In this document: one piece after another, positions 35,701-45,569 of the stretch
Layout of the letters: each line of letters starts with the position of its first letter
How positions within the stretch are numbered: the first letter of the stretch is position 1
Origin: Zygnema cylindricum
Lineage: Eukaryota > Streptophyta > Zygnematophyceae > Zygnematales > Zygnemataceae
Direction of reading: 5' to 3'
Length of the DNA stretch: 64,000 nucleotides
Assembly: GCA_037447655.1 (NCBI GenBank)
Contig: JBBHKE010001595.1
Location: 60,001 to 124,000, forward strand
Notes under the pieces: generated by a model
The model's input: only the letters and a program-made list of their open reading frames with translations
Told to the model about the DNA's origin: nothing
The model's database searches: none
Program-made: the position numbers and the translations under genes

Positions 35701-38700
35701 ACTTAACACTTACAGTGATAACCTATGGATTTGTGTCAATTTACAGCTTTAGACAGGGCTTAACGCTATCGCTTTATAAGAAATGGTTGTTTTCTAACAG
35801 AAGACACGAAACTTACACAAAAAAGACAACTTATCACTTATGATAACCTACGGATTTGTGACAATTTATGGCTTTATGATCATTTATGGACAGGGCGTAA
35901 CGATATTGTTTTATGATAAATGGTTGCATTCTAACAGAAGACACAAAACTTTACGCAATGATGTCTTATGGACTTATGGTCATATATGGATAGGGTTTTA
36001 AGATGATTTATGGCTTTCATGGCTTTGTGATGAATTATTGTTTTATGACAATTCATTGCTAAACAAAAATTCTGGCTTTAATGTCATTATAAATAAATAC
36101 CCAGACTTCATTAAAAAGCGCGATTGTAAACCATCACGAGTACATTGTGATTTATGATGTGGTGAGAAAGACGTCAAGAAGGTTAAGGACAAGACTTTTT
36201 AACAATTTGCAAAAATCCTTCCCATATGACTACTGCATCTCCTTGTTAGGTTATCTGCATATTAATAAGCCACCTTACAAGAAGCTTCTGCAAACCTATC
36301 AGAATCAAATTCAAACCTGTTAGTACTTATTTTTGATTGAACATAACATCCCTACCGGAAAAGATTTTGTAGGACAAAACTGCTTCAACAGAGGCAAAAT
36401 GTTTGTGAAACGACTACAAATTGAAGATTTTGTGAACCCTAATCTTCTACACGAGAGAAAACATTTCAAGGCACGACTTCTATAGCAAATTAAAATAAGT
36501 GAATAAACAGATAAAAGGATTCAAATAAATAAATAAATAAAAGAATAGAAAATAAAAATAGATATATAAAAAATAATAACTAAATAAATTCAAAGTTTAA
36601 TTATGCCTTTGTTATGTTTCAACTCATTGATTCTAACTCAAATTTTTATATAATTCAATTGTTTTTACTATATGTCTAATAAAATATAAAAAAAGGTAAA
36701 CCAGAACTCGAACGTGTGGTATTCACCTGGGTGATAGACCTGTGGACAGCCTTCATTGTCGCAACAAAGCAAATATCCTCCTTTTTTACATTTTCCACAT
36801 GCGTCGTGAAATTCCGAATCTTCCCCCGACCTTAGTGCATCGGCAACTGCCTTTCCTGCCTTTTTGGGATCCTTAGAAAAAATTGCCGCCATTATCAAAT
36901 CCTTAAAACTGAGTCCATTTGCAACATGGATATTGTCACTAGGATGTCGAGCCGAACTCCCAGCATGTCGTTCAAATTCTGAGGCAGTGATTCTCTGGAA
37001 AATACAGAGAAAAAGGGACATATGATATCAAAACAGATGCAGTAGAACATAAGCAGATTCTCTGAAAAATACAGACAATAAGAGACATCTCTAAAATCTA
37101 TATTTGGGAACAGGTAAGTTTAGTTGTCTGTTTAATCGGAAAAACACAGAAAGAAAGGGACATCTGATATTAAAACAGATGAAGTAGAACTTACAGAGGA
37201 AGTGGTTATTGACAACGACAGAGAAAGACTTACTGAGAATTAGTTGATTGAAAAAGACAGAGAACGGACAACTGATCGAACATGAAGCAAAATAAACTTG
37301 CTTAGGAACTAAAGGTACAACACTATTTACAGTATAAACTGACAAATCTGTCGATTCCACCCAACTACCAATTTTTGCCATGACTCTGTGTAAAACCTTG
37401 CCCGTGACAAACAAAACAAAAGAACAAAGAAAACAAAGAAACAAAGAAAACAAAAAACAACTTTCTGCTGTTGAACAAAAAAACAAGGAAAAAAAAACTT
37501 ACCGTCATTCCATTACACTGGTTGCAGCCACAAGCAATTAAACCATCTCTAACAGTGCCTCCAAGCATGACCTGTTTGTAAAAAAATCCCCGAAGGATGG
37601 CTCTTTCAAAAAAAAATCAAAAAAATCAAAAATGCCATTTCTTTTCAATGTCCCATTTTTGAAAATAAATATTGGTATTCTTGCAAAATCGGTACTACGC
37701 CGACCATCGGTAATAGAGTAAGCAAAATAATTAGTGTTAACACTATATTAAAACTACACTAAATCGCCACGTGGCTCATTATGGGACACTTAAAGAGATA
37801 GTGTTATTAACACTAGCCTATGATTTTGGGTGAAAAAACAAACACTTGAATTAGACATATTAACAGGGCAGTGTACTTCATCTACAAGAAAGTTAACACT
37901 CTTAACTTTACCCGTCTTACACCAAAGTGTAAACTACACAAATTAACCACCATTAGTGTGGTTCAACTATTGCAGTAAAACACATTTCAATGGTCTGTAC
38001 GGGTAAATTCGCTGAATGTGTTCACTGCTATAGCATGAGCTGAGGTCCTTGACTACTTAAGCAACCTCTCAAATAAAGACAAAATAATGTATCTGACGAA
38101 AAAAAACACACCTTACCACCCTTGGTCTGAAAAACATGAACTGACAAAAAAACACACCTTACCACCCTTGTCCACATAACTGACTTCCAGGCCTTCCAGA
38201 GCACCAGTTCCCAGTAAAACCTTCGCATTTTGAGGAATTTCATGCATTTCAACTTCTGAAATGGGAGTGTTGATTTTTCCACGAAATTTCATTGATGGTT
38301 TTACAGTTGATGGTTTTGACAGAGGTTGACTGAAAGAAGGACCTCCCGAAATCCTTCCCTTCTTACGCGGTGGTCCCGGACGAGCAACTGTATAAAAAAA
38401 CGCTCTCCACAAAAATACCAGCAAAAGGTCAATTATTAGATAGTATAATTATTAGATATGCCAAAGGAGCAGTACCCTGTTCTTCAGTGTATGAAGAATT
38501 CAAACACAAAGACATGCAAAATGTCAAGCCATAACATTGTCAAAGATCAATACCTGGTAAAAGGGTCAAACGGGGTCAAACGTGCACAGATTTCACAATG
38601 TATACACTACACCATGTATCGCTATTAACGTTAGAGGTTTTTTCGGCCTTTATAGCCAAATTTCTCCTTGCAAACTTGTTGGGATATTAATCCAGCTGCG

Positions 38701-41700
38701 ATGGAAAGAAAAAATCCCTACGTTCCAATTGGCGGGTTCGTAATGAAAATCAAACATGTGTGCAGCGAGAAAACTTAATTTAAAAGGCGTAAAGAAAACT
38801 TAACCCTAAAAGAGATACACGGTGTACTTTTCTGTCAAGCTATGGCATCTTACTTGTCATTCAAGAAATGTATACCTATTTCTTCAACCGTAGACATCGT
38901 CCCTATCCAATGTGCGGTACAATTGATCAAGTCACTAAATACCTGAAAAATTATCACAGCCAATCTCGGGCAAAAAAATTCTTTGAATAGAGCTTCTGAA
39001 GGTGTGAAAGTCAAAATCACCATCGAAGTGCAGAAAGGACAAAAAGGTCCTATATTTACCTGGAGTTTTTACAACAGCACGTGCTTCTACTCCCTCTTCA
39101 ACATTATCTAAAGGGCATTTATGCCCCTTTTTCGGAACTCCACAACGTCGACATTTATAAGTGCGACCTCTCCCTCCACCAGAAATATCCTGCGAGTCAT
39201 TCGTTTGCTTGACGGGAACAATCGAATTACTCTGGTTACTCAACATGCTTCCCTCCTCTACATTTTCTCTATCCTTTTGTCCATCCTCATATTCCATGTA
39301 ATGGTTGTATGTTCCCATATGATCTTCCTCCTCACTCCCTTCCTCTTCACTTCCTTCTTCCTCTGATTCCCCTCCCTCTCCATTGTCAAAACCTGGGGAA
39401 CTATATGGGTGACCCATCTGCGTAAACCTCGAATGGTCCCAAGAATAACGACGTCCCATGCCTCCAACATCCTCATCTGTTCCCCCATCACCTTCCCACT
39501 CATCCTCTCCATATGGACCCATTCTTTCAAATCTTTTATGTTTTCCGAAGTCACCGCTATAAACAGTCTCCAAAGTATATTTCTCTGAATCGGGACTCTT
39601 CGGTTGTCCATCTTGACCATCTTCCTCAGGGTCTTTGGTAGCAGGAAAAAGAGTGGGACTGGAAAATCCTTCAGGTACATCTGAAACAGCGTGTGAAATT
39701 ATTTCACCTCCTATATTATTATTTTCTCTCACTGGTACGGCGTCATATTCAGGGTCAGGCCATGGTTGATTTGTAAATATGGGTTCAGGTTTTACTACTT
39801 TGCAATTAGGGCAAAGACAATTGATTGGATGAGGAGCCTCGAAACTTTCCCAGCTTGCCTGCCAAAAAAACAATGGAAAACACAAGCTCTGTTTATTAGA
39901 CCGTCATTTAAATGTTGTCGTAGACGGATGATGTCACAGTATACAATTGACCATAACAGCTTTTTATTGAGCAGTTTAATAAACAGCATAATAAACAAGA
40001 AGTTGATAAGTTACTTATCAATAACTTTTTTTTTAAGCTCTTTATGACCATTCCATAAACTGAAATGGTCTCTGACTGCTCCTAACAGGCTTTCATTTCA
40101 GACTAGGCAACACAGCCAGTTATGACTAAGTTTAGACAAACATTTTCCTTCAAAGCATAGGACCATGACAGAAAGTGATGAGAGGCATAAACACAAATAA
40201 AACGTATGAGCTGGAACAAAGGCTTCGAAATGTTAATGTACACGTGCATTCTAGAACTACACAACAACCCCACAGACAACTTTGTCAGAAAAAATAAAAA
40301 TTGGTGAACAGTACAGCACGTGGTTGATACTAACCACAGAAGGTTGCTCCATTGGTTCCTGAGGAGTCGAATGAGTTTGATACTGGCTGATAGAGGAGCT
40401 AAAAGGAGTGAAGGGAGGGACAGACGACGATCTCGTTACAGACTGTAAATCGACTTTTGGATGCTCATTATCCACAGACTGGTGAGGAGAAGCTGAAACC
40501 CAGCATGATGTACCATCTTTCTGTGAATGTCCTCCTGCATCTAAATCAGAACTAGTCATGACTGTTAACGAAGGTAAAGGAAGTGAAGACTGTTTAGCAA
40601 CAAAAGGAGAGGAAACTGAAAGTCCAGTAGTGTCTTTTGGAGCTATTCCTGTAGGCATCGATGATGTTCCTGTATTGACCAACGGTGAAGGGACAGAAAT
40701 ATGTTTTGAACTCACGACTGGCGAGATAGAATAGCCAGGAAAGCCCTTATTCAAAAAGGGAGAGGCCTGGTTTGAAGAGATGTTATTCGGAAAGGAAGAA
40801 GACTGGTTTGAGAAACTGTCTACAGAGGATGTCTGTATGCGAGTAGGCACTGGTAGGGCAGACCTCCTTGCAGTTGTAACAGGGGTCAAGGAACGGAAGT
40901 GGACAGGAAAACTCATTGTGGAACTGAAACGAGAATTGGTCGCAGGAACAGAAGAGGGGAATTGCAAGCTGTTGTCAGTAACAAGTTGACCATGAGGCAA
41001 CTTCTCCAAACCTCTAGAGGTTCCACATAATTGTTGTCCAGGAACAGGTTTCAACCCAGCATTAATTGATTCTGAATTGTTATAACTAAGCTCTGGTGTC
41101 TTCTTATCATTAAAAACGGCATCAGAAGTTTGTTTCATGGTCTCTCCATCTCGTTGCAGTTTTTCCACAGCTGCAAGCTCTGACAAAACTGGATCTTTTG
41201 GGAAAACTATTTCAGAATTTTTCCCTTCTGTTGAATCTGCAAGAAGACCGACTGAAGCTGATGTCCTCCGGCCCACCTCCACAGAACCAGAGGTTCTTGC
41301 AACTTGATTTGGGCCTGGCTGAAATGATGTAGGAAAAATAATGTTTTCCTCGTTCTTCAAAATATTCCCCGAACGATCGACTTCTAATTCCTGTACTGCC
41401 GCAAAATTGTTGTTAATATCACACACTTCTTCCTTATATATTGAAGTGTCTATTTTGACCTGAATACCTTCCGGGAGCTCCGATGTCCTATCCTGCAAAA
41501 AGTCATCAATTGAGGGAGAAAAAACATTAGAGTTAAGTGGACATAATTGCAACGAATTAAAACAAACTGCGTCGCAAATACAGGCAAGCTGCTGCTATGA
41601 TTTAATTTGGATTTGCGATTGGTGATGTACGAGCATCAATTCTCAACAACTTTAATATTATGTATCATAGCCATGACATTGCGCTAGAAAAAGAAAAAAA

Positions 41701-42648
41701 AAACGAGTCAACAGAACCAAAAAGAGACAATGGTATGAAGAAGAAAACATGATGTGAATCTAATACTATTGTAACCATTTTAATGATATTGGAATTGTGG
41801 GTCCTGCCTGGAGTGGAAGAGCTATAGTTTAGAGGAGAGTTTTAACAATACACTCTAGAAGGTTAAATGGATAACAACAGCTATTGAAAATCTCTCAATG
41901 GAATTTTTACAGCAACAAACAATCTCAAAAAATGTTTAAGTAATAATCTGCAAAGATCTGCAAAGTGCAGAAGGTTGATTGTGACAAACATAGAAAAATC
42001 TCTCAATACATATGACGAACATAACCTCTTCTCCCGCCCTACTAAAGCCTAATGAAAAAAGAAAACCTTCAGCTAAAATGAGATTTATGATGATAATCTT
42101 ACAGTGTCTAAATTTTTTAACTCTGAGCGAGATAATAACATTTCCTTCTTCGTCTCTTCCGCCATATTTGATGTTGAAACTAACGGAGTGATGTTTTCCA
42201 CTAGCTCCCCTAACTCTTCCAATGACACCACCATTTCTCCCAAAGATTGCTGCTTCTCCTCCTCCTCCTCCTTCTCCTCCCCCTCCACCTTCTTCATCTC
42301 CTCCTCCTCCCCCTTCTTCATCTCCTCCTTCTCCTCCTCCTCCCCCTTCTTCATCTCCTCCTCCTTCATCTCCCCGTCCTCCTCCTCCTTCACAATCACT
42401 TTCTCCTCCATCTTCTCCTCCATTATTTTGCCCTCCAGCTGCTCTTGCCAGTTTCCTCCACGCTGCTTCTTCTCCTCGGTCACTTTCTCCTTCTCCTCCA
42501 CCATCATCTCCTTTCCCATTTTTTTCTCCTCTACATGTACTTCCAGTTCCCCTATGTGGCTATTTGCCTCCGGACCTTTATCCATTACACCTTCTTCCAC
42601 AACTGTCTTCTTTTCACCCAAAAAATTAGTTCCCAGAACGTCCTCCAT
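28428..42648 (-). CDS. TDBD/PHD-finger chromatin protein of the PHD-GNAT (At2g36720/IDM1-like) family, 14 exons
   Basis: Coding exons, 5' to 3' on the minus strand: 42648-42103, 41492-40335, 39858-39060, 38387-38158, 37571-37503, 36994-36727, 35489-35381, 33731-33647, 33467-33408, 32686-32634, 31935-31736, 30813-30615, 29770-29713, 28748-28428. All borders are GT/AG, phases match throughout, and they sum to 1385 codons. The start is the ATG in GTGGCCATGGAGG; an in-frame TGA lies just upstream in the same exon. Order: Glu/Lys-rich N-terminus; Ser-rich linker; Cys motifs ([20 protein letters not shown]); TDBD1; PHD1; TDBD2; PHD2; PHD3. This matches plant nuclear proteins with two Tify-DNA-binding-type (TDBD) domains and PHD fingers before a GNAT acetyltransferase; IDM1 of this class acetylates histone H3. 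Only the lead-in to the GNAT part ([10 protein letters not shown]) is found; the final GTAAGT donor implies more exons. Catalytic activity therefore cannot be claimed. Confidence 0.85.
28975..29440. repeat. (TA)n/(CA)n tract followed by a GA-rich tract (intron 13)
   Basis: Long TATATA and TACATA runs with CACACA at 28993-29012, then GAGGGAGAGG-type purine repeats from about 29320 to 29430. They produce spurious Tyr/Ile-rich frames. Confidence 0.9.
30615..31935 (-). other. Exons 11-12: LHEAALALS motif and second PHD finger
   Basis: Exon 11 carries [17 protein letters not shown], the family's conserved link between TDBD2 and PHD (often SNGVSLHELAISLSKG), then [16 protein letters not shown] and AYHPG. 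Exon 12 completes the finger with [18 protein letters not shown]. The junction falls after the first base of the codon that follows HP, exactly as in PHD1. Confidence 0.88.
31620..31725. repeat. Minisatellite of GGTAAAAA units next to exon 11 donor (intron 11)
   Basis: About a dozen 8-9 base units of the form AAAGGTAAAA run to within some 12 bases of the exon 11 splice donor. Confidence 0.85.
32634..33731 (-). other. Exons 8-10: second TDBD
   Basis: Three short exons of 85, 60 and 53 bases join in phase to give [40 protein letters not shown] and [18 protein letters not shown]. This is the typical plant TDBD2 pattern (LPDG..V.Y.V.G..LL.G.K...GI.C.CC...VSPSQFEAHAG..SRR.P). Recognising it proves that the PHD1 and PHD2 blocks belong to one gene. 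Confidence 0.87.
32986..33212. repeat. (CCCT)n/(CCT)n array, GGGA-rich on the gene's sense strand (intron 9)
   Basis: About 220 bases of nearly pure CCCTCCCT. On the transcribed sense (minus) strand this is (GGGA)n, with dozens of closely spaced GGG runs. Frames on either strand are artefacts. Confidence 0.95.
35381..36994 (-). other. Exons 6-7: end of TDBD1 and first PHD finger
   Basis: Exon 6 has [18 protein letters not shown], then [18 protein letters not shown] and VYHPG. Exon 7 adds [18 protein letters not shown]. All eight metal ligands of a C4HC3 PHD are present. In the flowering-plant relatives I recall, this position is a degenerate Cys-rich segment, so an intact finger here may be ancestral. 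Confidence 0.85.
35535..36005. repeat. Four diverged ~125-base tandem units in intron 6
   Basis: Each unit starts GTTGCTTTCTAACAGAAGA and contains CTATGGATTTGTG..CAATTTA and GGACAGGGCTTAACG. Unit starts are near 35538, 35659, 35784 and 35923. The array lies about 45 bases from the exon 7 acceptor. Confidence 0.8.
37503..38387 (-). other. Exons 4-5: first TDBD
   Basis: Exon 4 contains a basic patch ([10 protein letters not shown]) and then [20 protein letters not shown]. Exon 5 gives [20 protein letters not shown], continuing into exon 6. The pattern LL.TG.L.G..V.Y...K....G.V...GI.C.C..C is the family's TDBD1. The exon-4 donor used is AAG|GTGTGT; the alternative G|GTAAGG, seven bases upstream in the transcript, would shift the frame into a stop. 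Confidence 0.85.
37690..37960. mobile_element. Remnants of TA-target MITE sequence (intron 4)
   Basis: TAC followed by GCCGACCATCGGTAATAG resembles a family left end. Internal TTAGTGTTAAC strings occur several times. No clean right end was found. Confidence 0.35.
38610..38824. mobile_element. TA-target MITE in intron 3 of the PHD gene
   Basis: Left end CACCATGTATCGCTATTAACG and right end AAAAGAGATACACGGTG are flanked by TA on both sides. The interior (CCAATTGGCGGGTTCG, GTGTGCAGCGAGAAAAC) matches the short inverted-repeat element at 10.94-11.14 kb. Confidence 0.78.
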
Positions 42649-44060
42649 GGCCACCTCGAGATTCACCGATTGATAACTTCACACCTGCAAAACTAATTTA
42701 AAAAATTTATGCATACATACATTTCACCGAAGTTTCATGAGGCGAATTTGCATACAATATCCTTAACAATCAAATAATAACCAATAATAACTAATCAAAT
42801 AATAATCGAACGACAGTCACAAAGAATCAAAACAATAATCCAATAAGAATCAAATAATAATTGAATAACAATCACTAATAATCGAATAATAATAGCACAA
42901 TAATCAAAGTTATATTCGACTATAGTTTTGAGGAATGATAAGTGACTATTGTTCAGACAGTTTAATCTCGTGAACTCCGTGAATTTATATTGTAACTTCC
43001 TCTTTCATTCTACATTTCTCAGTAAAGTACTTTCAATTCGAAACGGACAGCTGAAAGTGAGTGAACACTCAATTCTCCACACTAAAATATACTTCTAAAT
43101 CTGGAACAAACAGAAAAACAGGAGCTAACGGTCATTTAGAAAACAAGAATTCCACCCTGATGATATTTTAGAAAAAAAAGACCCAAGTCTATAAAGTGTC
43201 CAGATACTTCTTCTCTCGCCTGGCCACTCTCCCTCTCCCTCTCCCTCTCCCTCTTTCTCTAGCTTTTTCTCTCTCACTCACTCTACCCCTTTCTTATCTC
43301 CCTCAACTATCCTTTCCCTGAGGTACAGCTATAGCAACTTAACCTAACATGGAACATCGCAATGACTACTGATTCCACCTCCTTTCACCCCTTCCGTACT
43401 CCTCCATTTACTTTCCTTTAACATACCACTTTCCCTGCTCCTGCCTCTCGAAAAAATATTTTTTTGTAACAAATTTATGTTCTTCCTGCCTCTCTACACC
43501 CCTTCGGATGCCTCTTCTCCATTAACATCTCCCTCTCCCTCAGTCACTCTCCCTATCTCCCTCGCCATCCGTCACTCTCTTTATCTCCCTCTCCGACCTA
43601 CTTCCTCTGCGTCTTCTCTCCCTCCAGGAGGTCGCCATGGTTCTCTCCTCCCTCCGCTGAACGACAGCCTCCTGACAGTCTCAACTCCTTCCCTTCCCTC
43701 CGTCGCACAAACATCCGTCGCAAACGATCGTCGGCGGTCGCAAAATTTTTCCCTCGCTTTTCAAAAATTCCAACGTCTCTCTCATTTTAAAAATTTCATT
43801 CATGACCTTTTCATTCATTTTTTTTCCGTCAGTTTCCCGCTTTCTCTCCCTCCCCACCTCATCATCTTCCTTACCTCTCCTCCCTCGTCCTTGTTCTTCT
43901 CGTCATCCGTAGGGACGAGCAGAAAAAATTATGGCGTCCCTAGACGCGGTTCGCGGTGTCCATGGCCGCCAATTTTTTTTCCGCGTGTTAAGTAGTTATT
44001 ATCGAAACTCGATTTTCTGTTTGAGAAAGAAAGCGCGAAACCCTAAAAACTGCCGTTCTC
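42649..44060. promoter_or_regulatory. Upstream region of the PHD gene: 5' UTR part and CT-rich promoter candidate
   Basis: A TTTTGCAG acceptor at 42675 suggests that the first coding exon is preceded by an intron in the 5' UTR. Further out lie CT-rich tracts (43225-43300 and 43530-43900). No certain TATA box, start site or first exon can be assigned. Confidence 0.35.
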
Positions 44061-44072
44061 TAAGGACGGGAT

Positions 44073-44306
44073 ATGAATCGGGCGGTGTACGGAAATAAGG
44101 CCACGGTAAGGTGTTTACACCACATGGAGCGCGGTACTGGACTGTGGATACATGTGAAGGTTTTGAATTTAGACAAATTGACAGGGGAGTTGATTTTAGT
44201 AGACGGCACTTTCTATTCCTCGGAACTCATACGTCATTCTTGTAAATTGCCGTACAAAAAATGTACAGTTCATAAAGTGCAAGTACTAATATGTCAGAAC
44301 TTTTGA
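44073..44306 (+). CDS. Unrecognised small frame (77 codons) behind a plant-like leader
   Basis: The ATG follows AAACCCTAAAAACTGCCG, a leader style common in plant 5' UTRs. The product has alternating hydrophobic residues (GLWIHVKVLNLDKLTGELIL, then VDG), which could be a small beta-barrel but matches no family I can name. GCCACG|GTAAGG within codons 11-13 could also be a splice donor, making this a first exon only. It may equally be chance. Confidence 0.28.
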   Translation: MNRAVYGNKATVRCLHHMERGTGLWIHVKVLNLDKLTGELILVDGTFYSSELIRHSCKLPYKKCTVHKVQVLICQNF

Positions 44307-44807
44307 CTAGAAAATGACGTCATACTATTTGTCTTTTTGAATTTTTCGTTGAGATTCATTGCCCTATTTTTACTGCTGCATATCGAATTGAGACTGACGA
44401 TTTGTGTATTTCATATCGTCATTACCAAAATTGACTTATATATATATATCGCTATGCGATGCTGGTCGATACGAATTACTAACGACAACATGGTTAAAAC
44501 TGAAAGAGTTAAAACCATGTGTACGGTAATCCGTTCTTTAACAACTTAACGTTTTACGGCAACCGCGTCAAATAATGTACTTTATCGTACTGGAAAACCG
44601 CTGTACATTACAGTACAGTGTACTGTACAGTAATCTATTTGATTCTATGCTTAAAAATGTTAAAATGTGAGAAATGTTATTGACTTCTTGCAGCGCAAGA
44701 AATAGAGTCGCACTAAATATCAACCGTGCGTAATTTCGCACGCTATGCTGATTTTGTGCCACTTCTCTACGAAATGTCCGCACTTATTACTGTCCACTGA
44801 ATCCGAC

Positions 44808-45249
44808 CATAGTTGTTCAAATCGGGCGATTTTTTCATTTTTCCCGATTTTTACGTATTATTCGTGACTTTTGAAAAAATCGGAAGAAAACGTGATGTAC
44901 TTTCTGTCCGGTAAACTGAACGGACAATTTACGAGAGCTGTATGTTATTTTACGGTAACCGTACGGTTTTGTACAATAAATGTACGAATTTTGACAAAAA
45001 GATACTTTGCACTTCGTAGTACTTTCTGTCCGATAAACTGAACATAATTTTTACGGGAAATGTACGGAATTTGACCAAAAATGTACGATATATGTACAAA
45101 CTGCGGTACATGTAAAACTTATTTTTTTACATGTACGGAATAGTACGGATTCCCAATCAACTAACGATTTCTTCAAATAGACCTCTCCGATTTTTACGTA
45201 TTATTCGAACGTTTGAATCGTGAATAAAATACGATTTGAACAATTATTG
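44808..45249. mobile_element. hAT-like 'CATAGTTGTTCAA' family, copy 3
   Basis: Ends CATAGTTGTTCAAATCGGG and CGATTTGAACAATTATTG, with interior TACTTTCTGTCCG and ACTGAACGGA strings, match copy 2. Instead of 8 bases, the flanks share about 33 nearly identical bases starting GTCCGCACTTATTACTGT (44776 and 45249 onward). It lies about 320 bases upstream of the FRIGIDA-like start codon. Confidence 0.75.
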
Positions 45250-45569
45250 TCCGCACTTATTACTGTTCCACTGAATCGGACCGATACCGTTGTGAATTCT
45301 GTTTTCTGTACTTTTTTAGTCATCCCATTTGCCACTTGGGCAATTTTTCTTTCCTGGCCTTCAGAATCAAAGCTACAAGACTCTACATTTTGTCAAAACT
45401 CTACCGCCATTCCGAATCTTACCGGTTTACCACAATAACACCATACTCTAGTCAAACTTTTTCCTTTTTTTCCCTTAGTGGTCGCTCTGTCTCTCTTTCC
45501 ACTCTCTCTACACTCTCCTATTCTCTCTCTCTCTCTCCTCCCTCCAACTTCACTCACACAACAGCAGCC

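Noticed and set aside
36668-37021. Separate second PHD gene ending near 36.7 kb
   Set aside because: Hidden exons 7-10 connect this block in phase with the block at 28-32 kb, and the combined domain order matches one known family.
38158-38175. Alternative exon 4 donor G|GTAAGG
   Set aside because: Joining it to exon 5 shifts the frame into a stop, whereas AAG|GTGTGT keeps the TDBD pattern intact.
42104-42696. Long plus-strand Ser/Pro/Leu-rich frames in three phases
   Set aside because: They are the complement of the Glu/Lys-rich first coding exon of the minus-strand PHD gene; the composition follows from CTC/CTT repeats.
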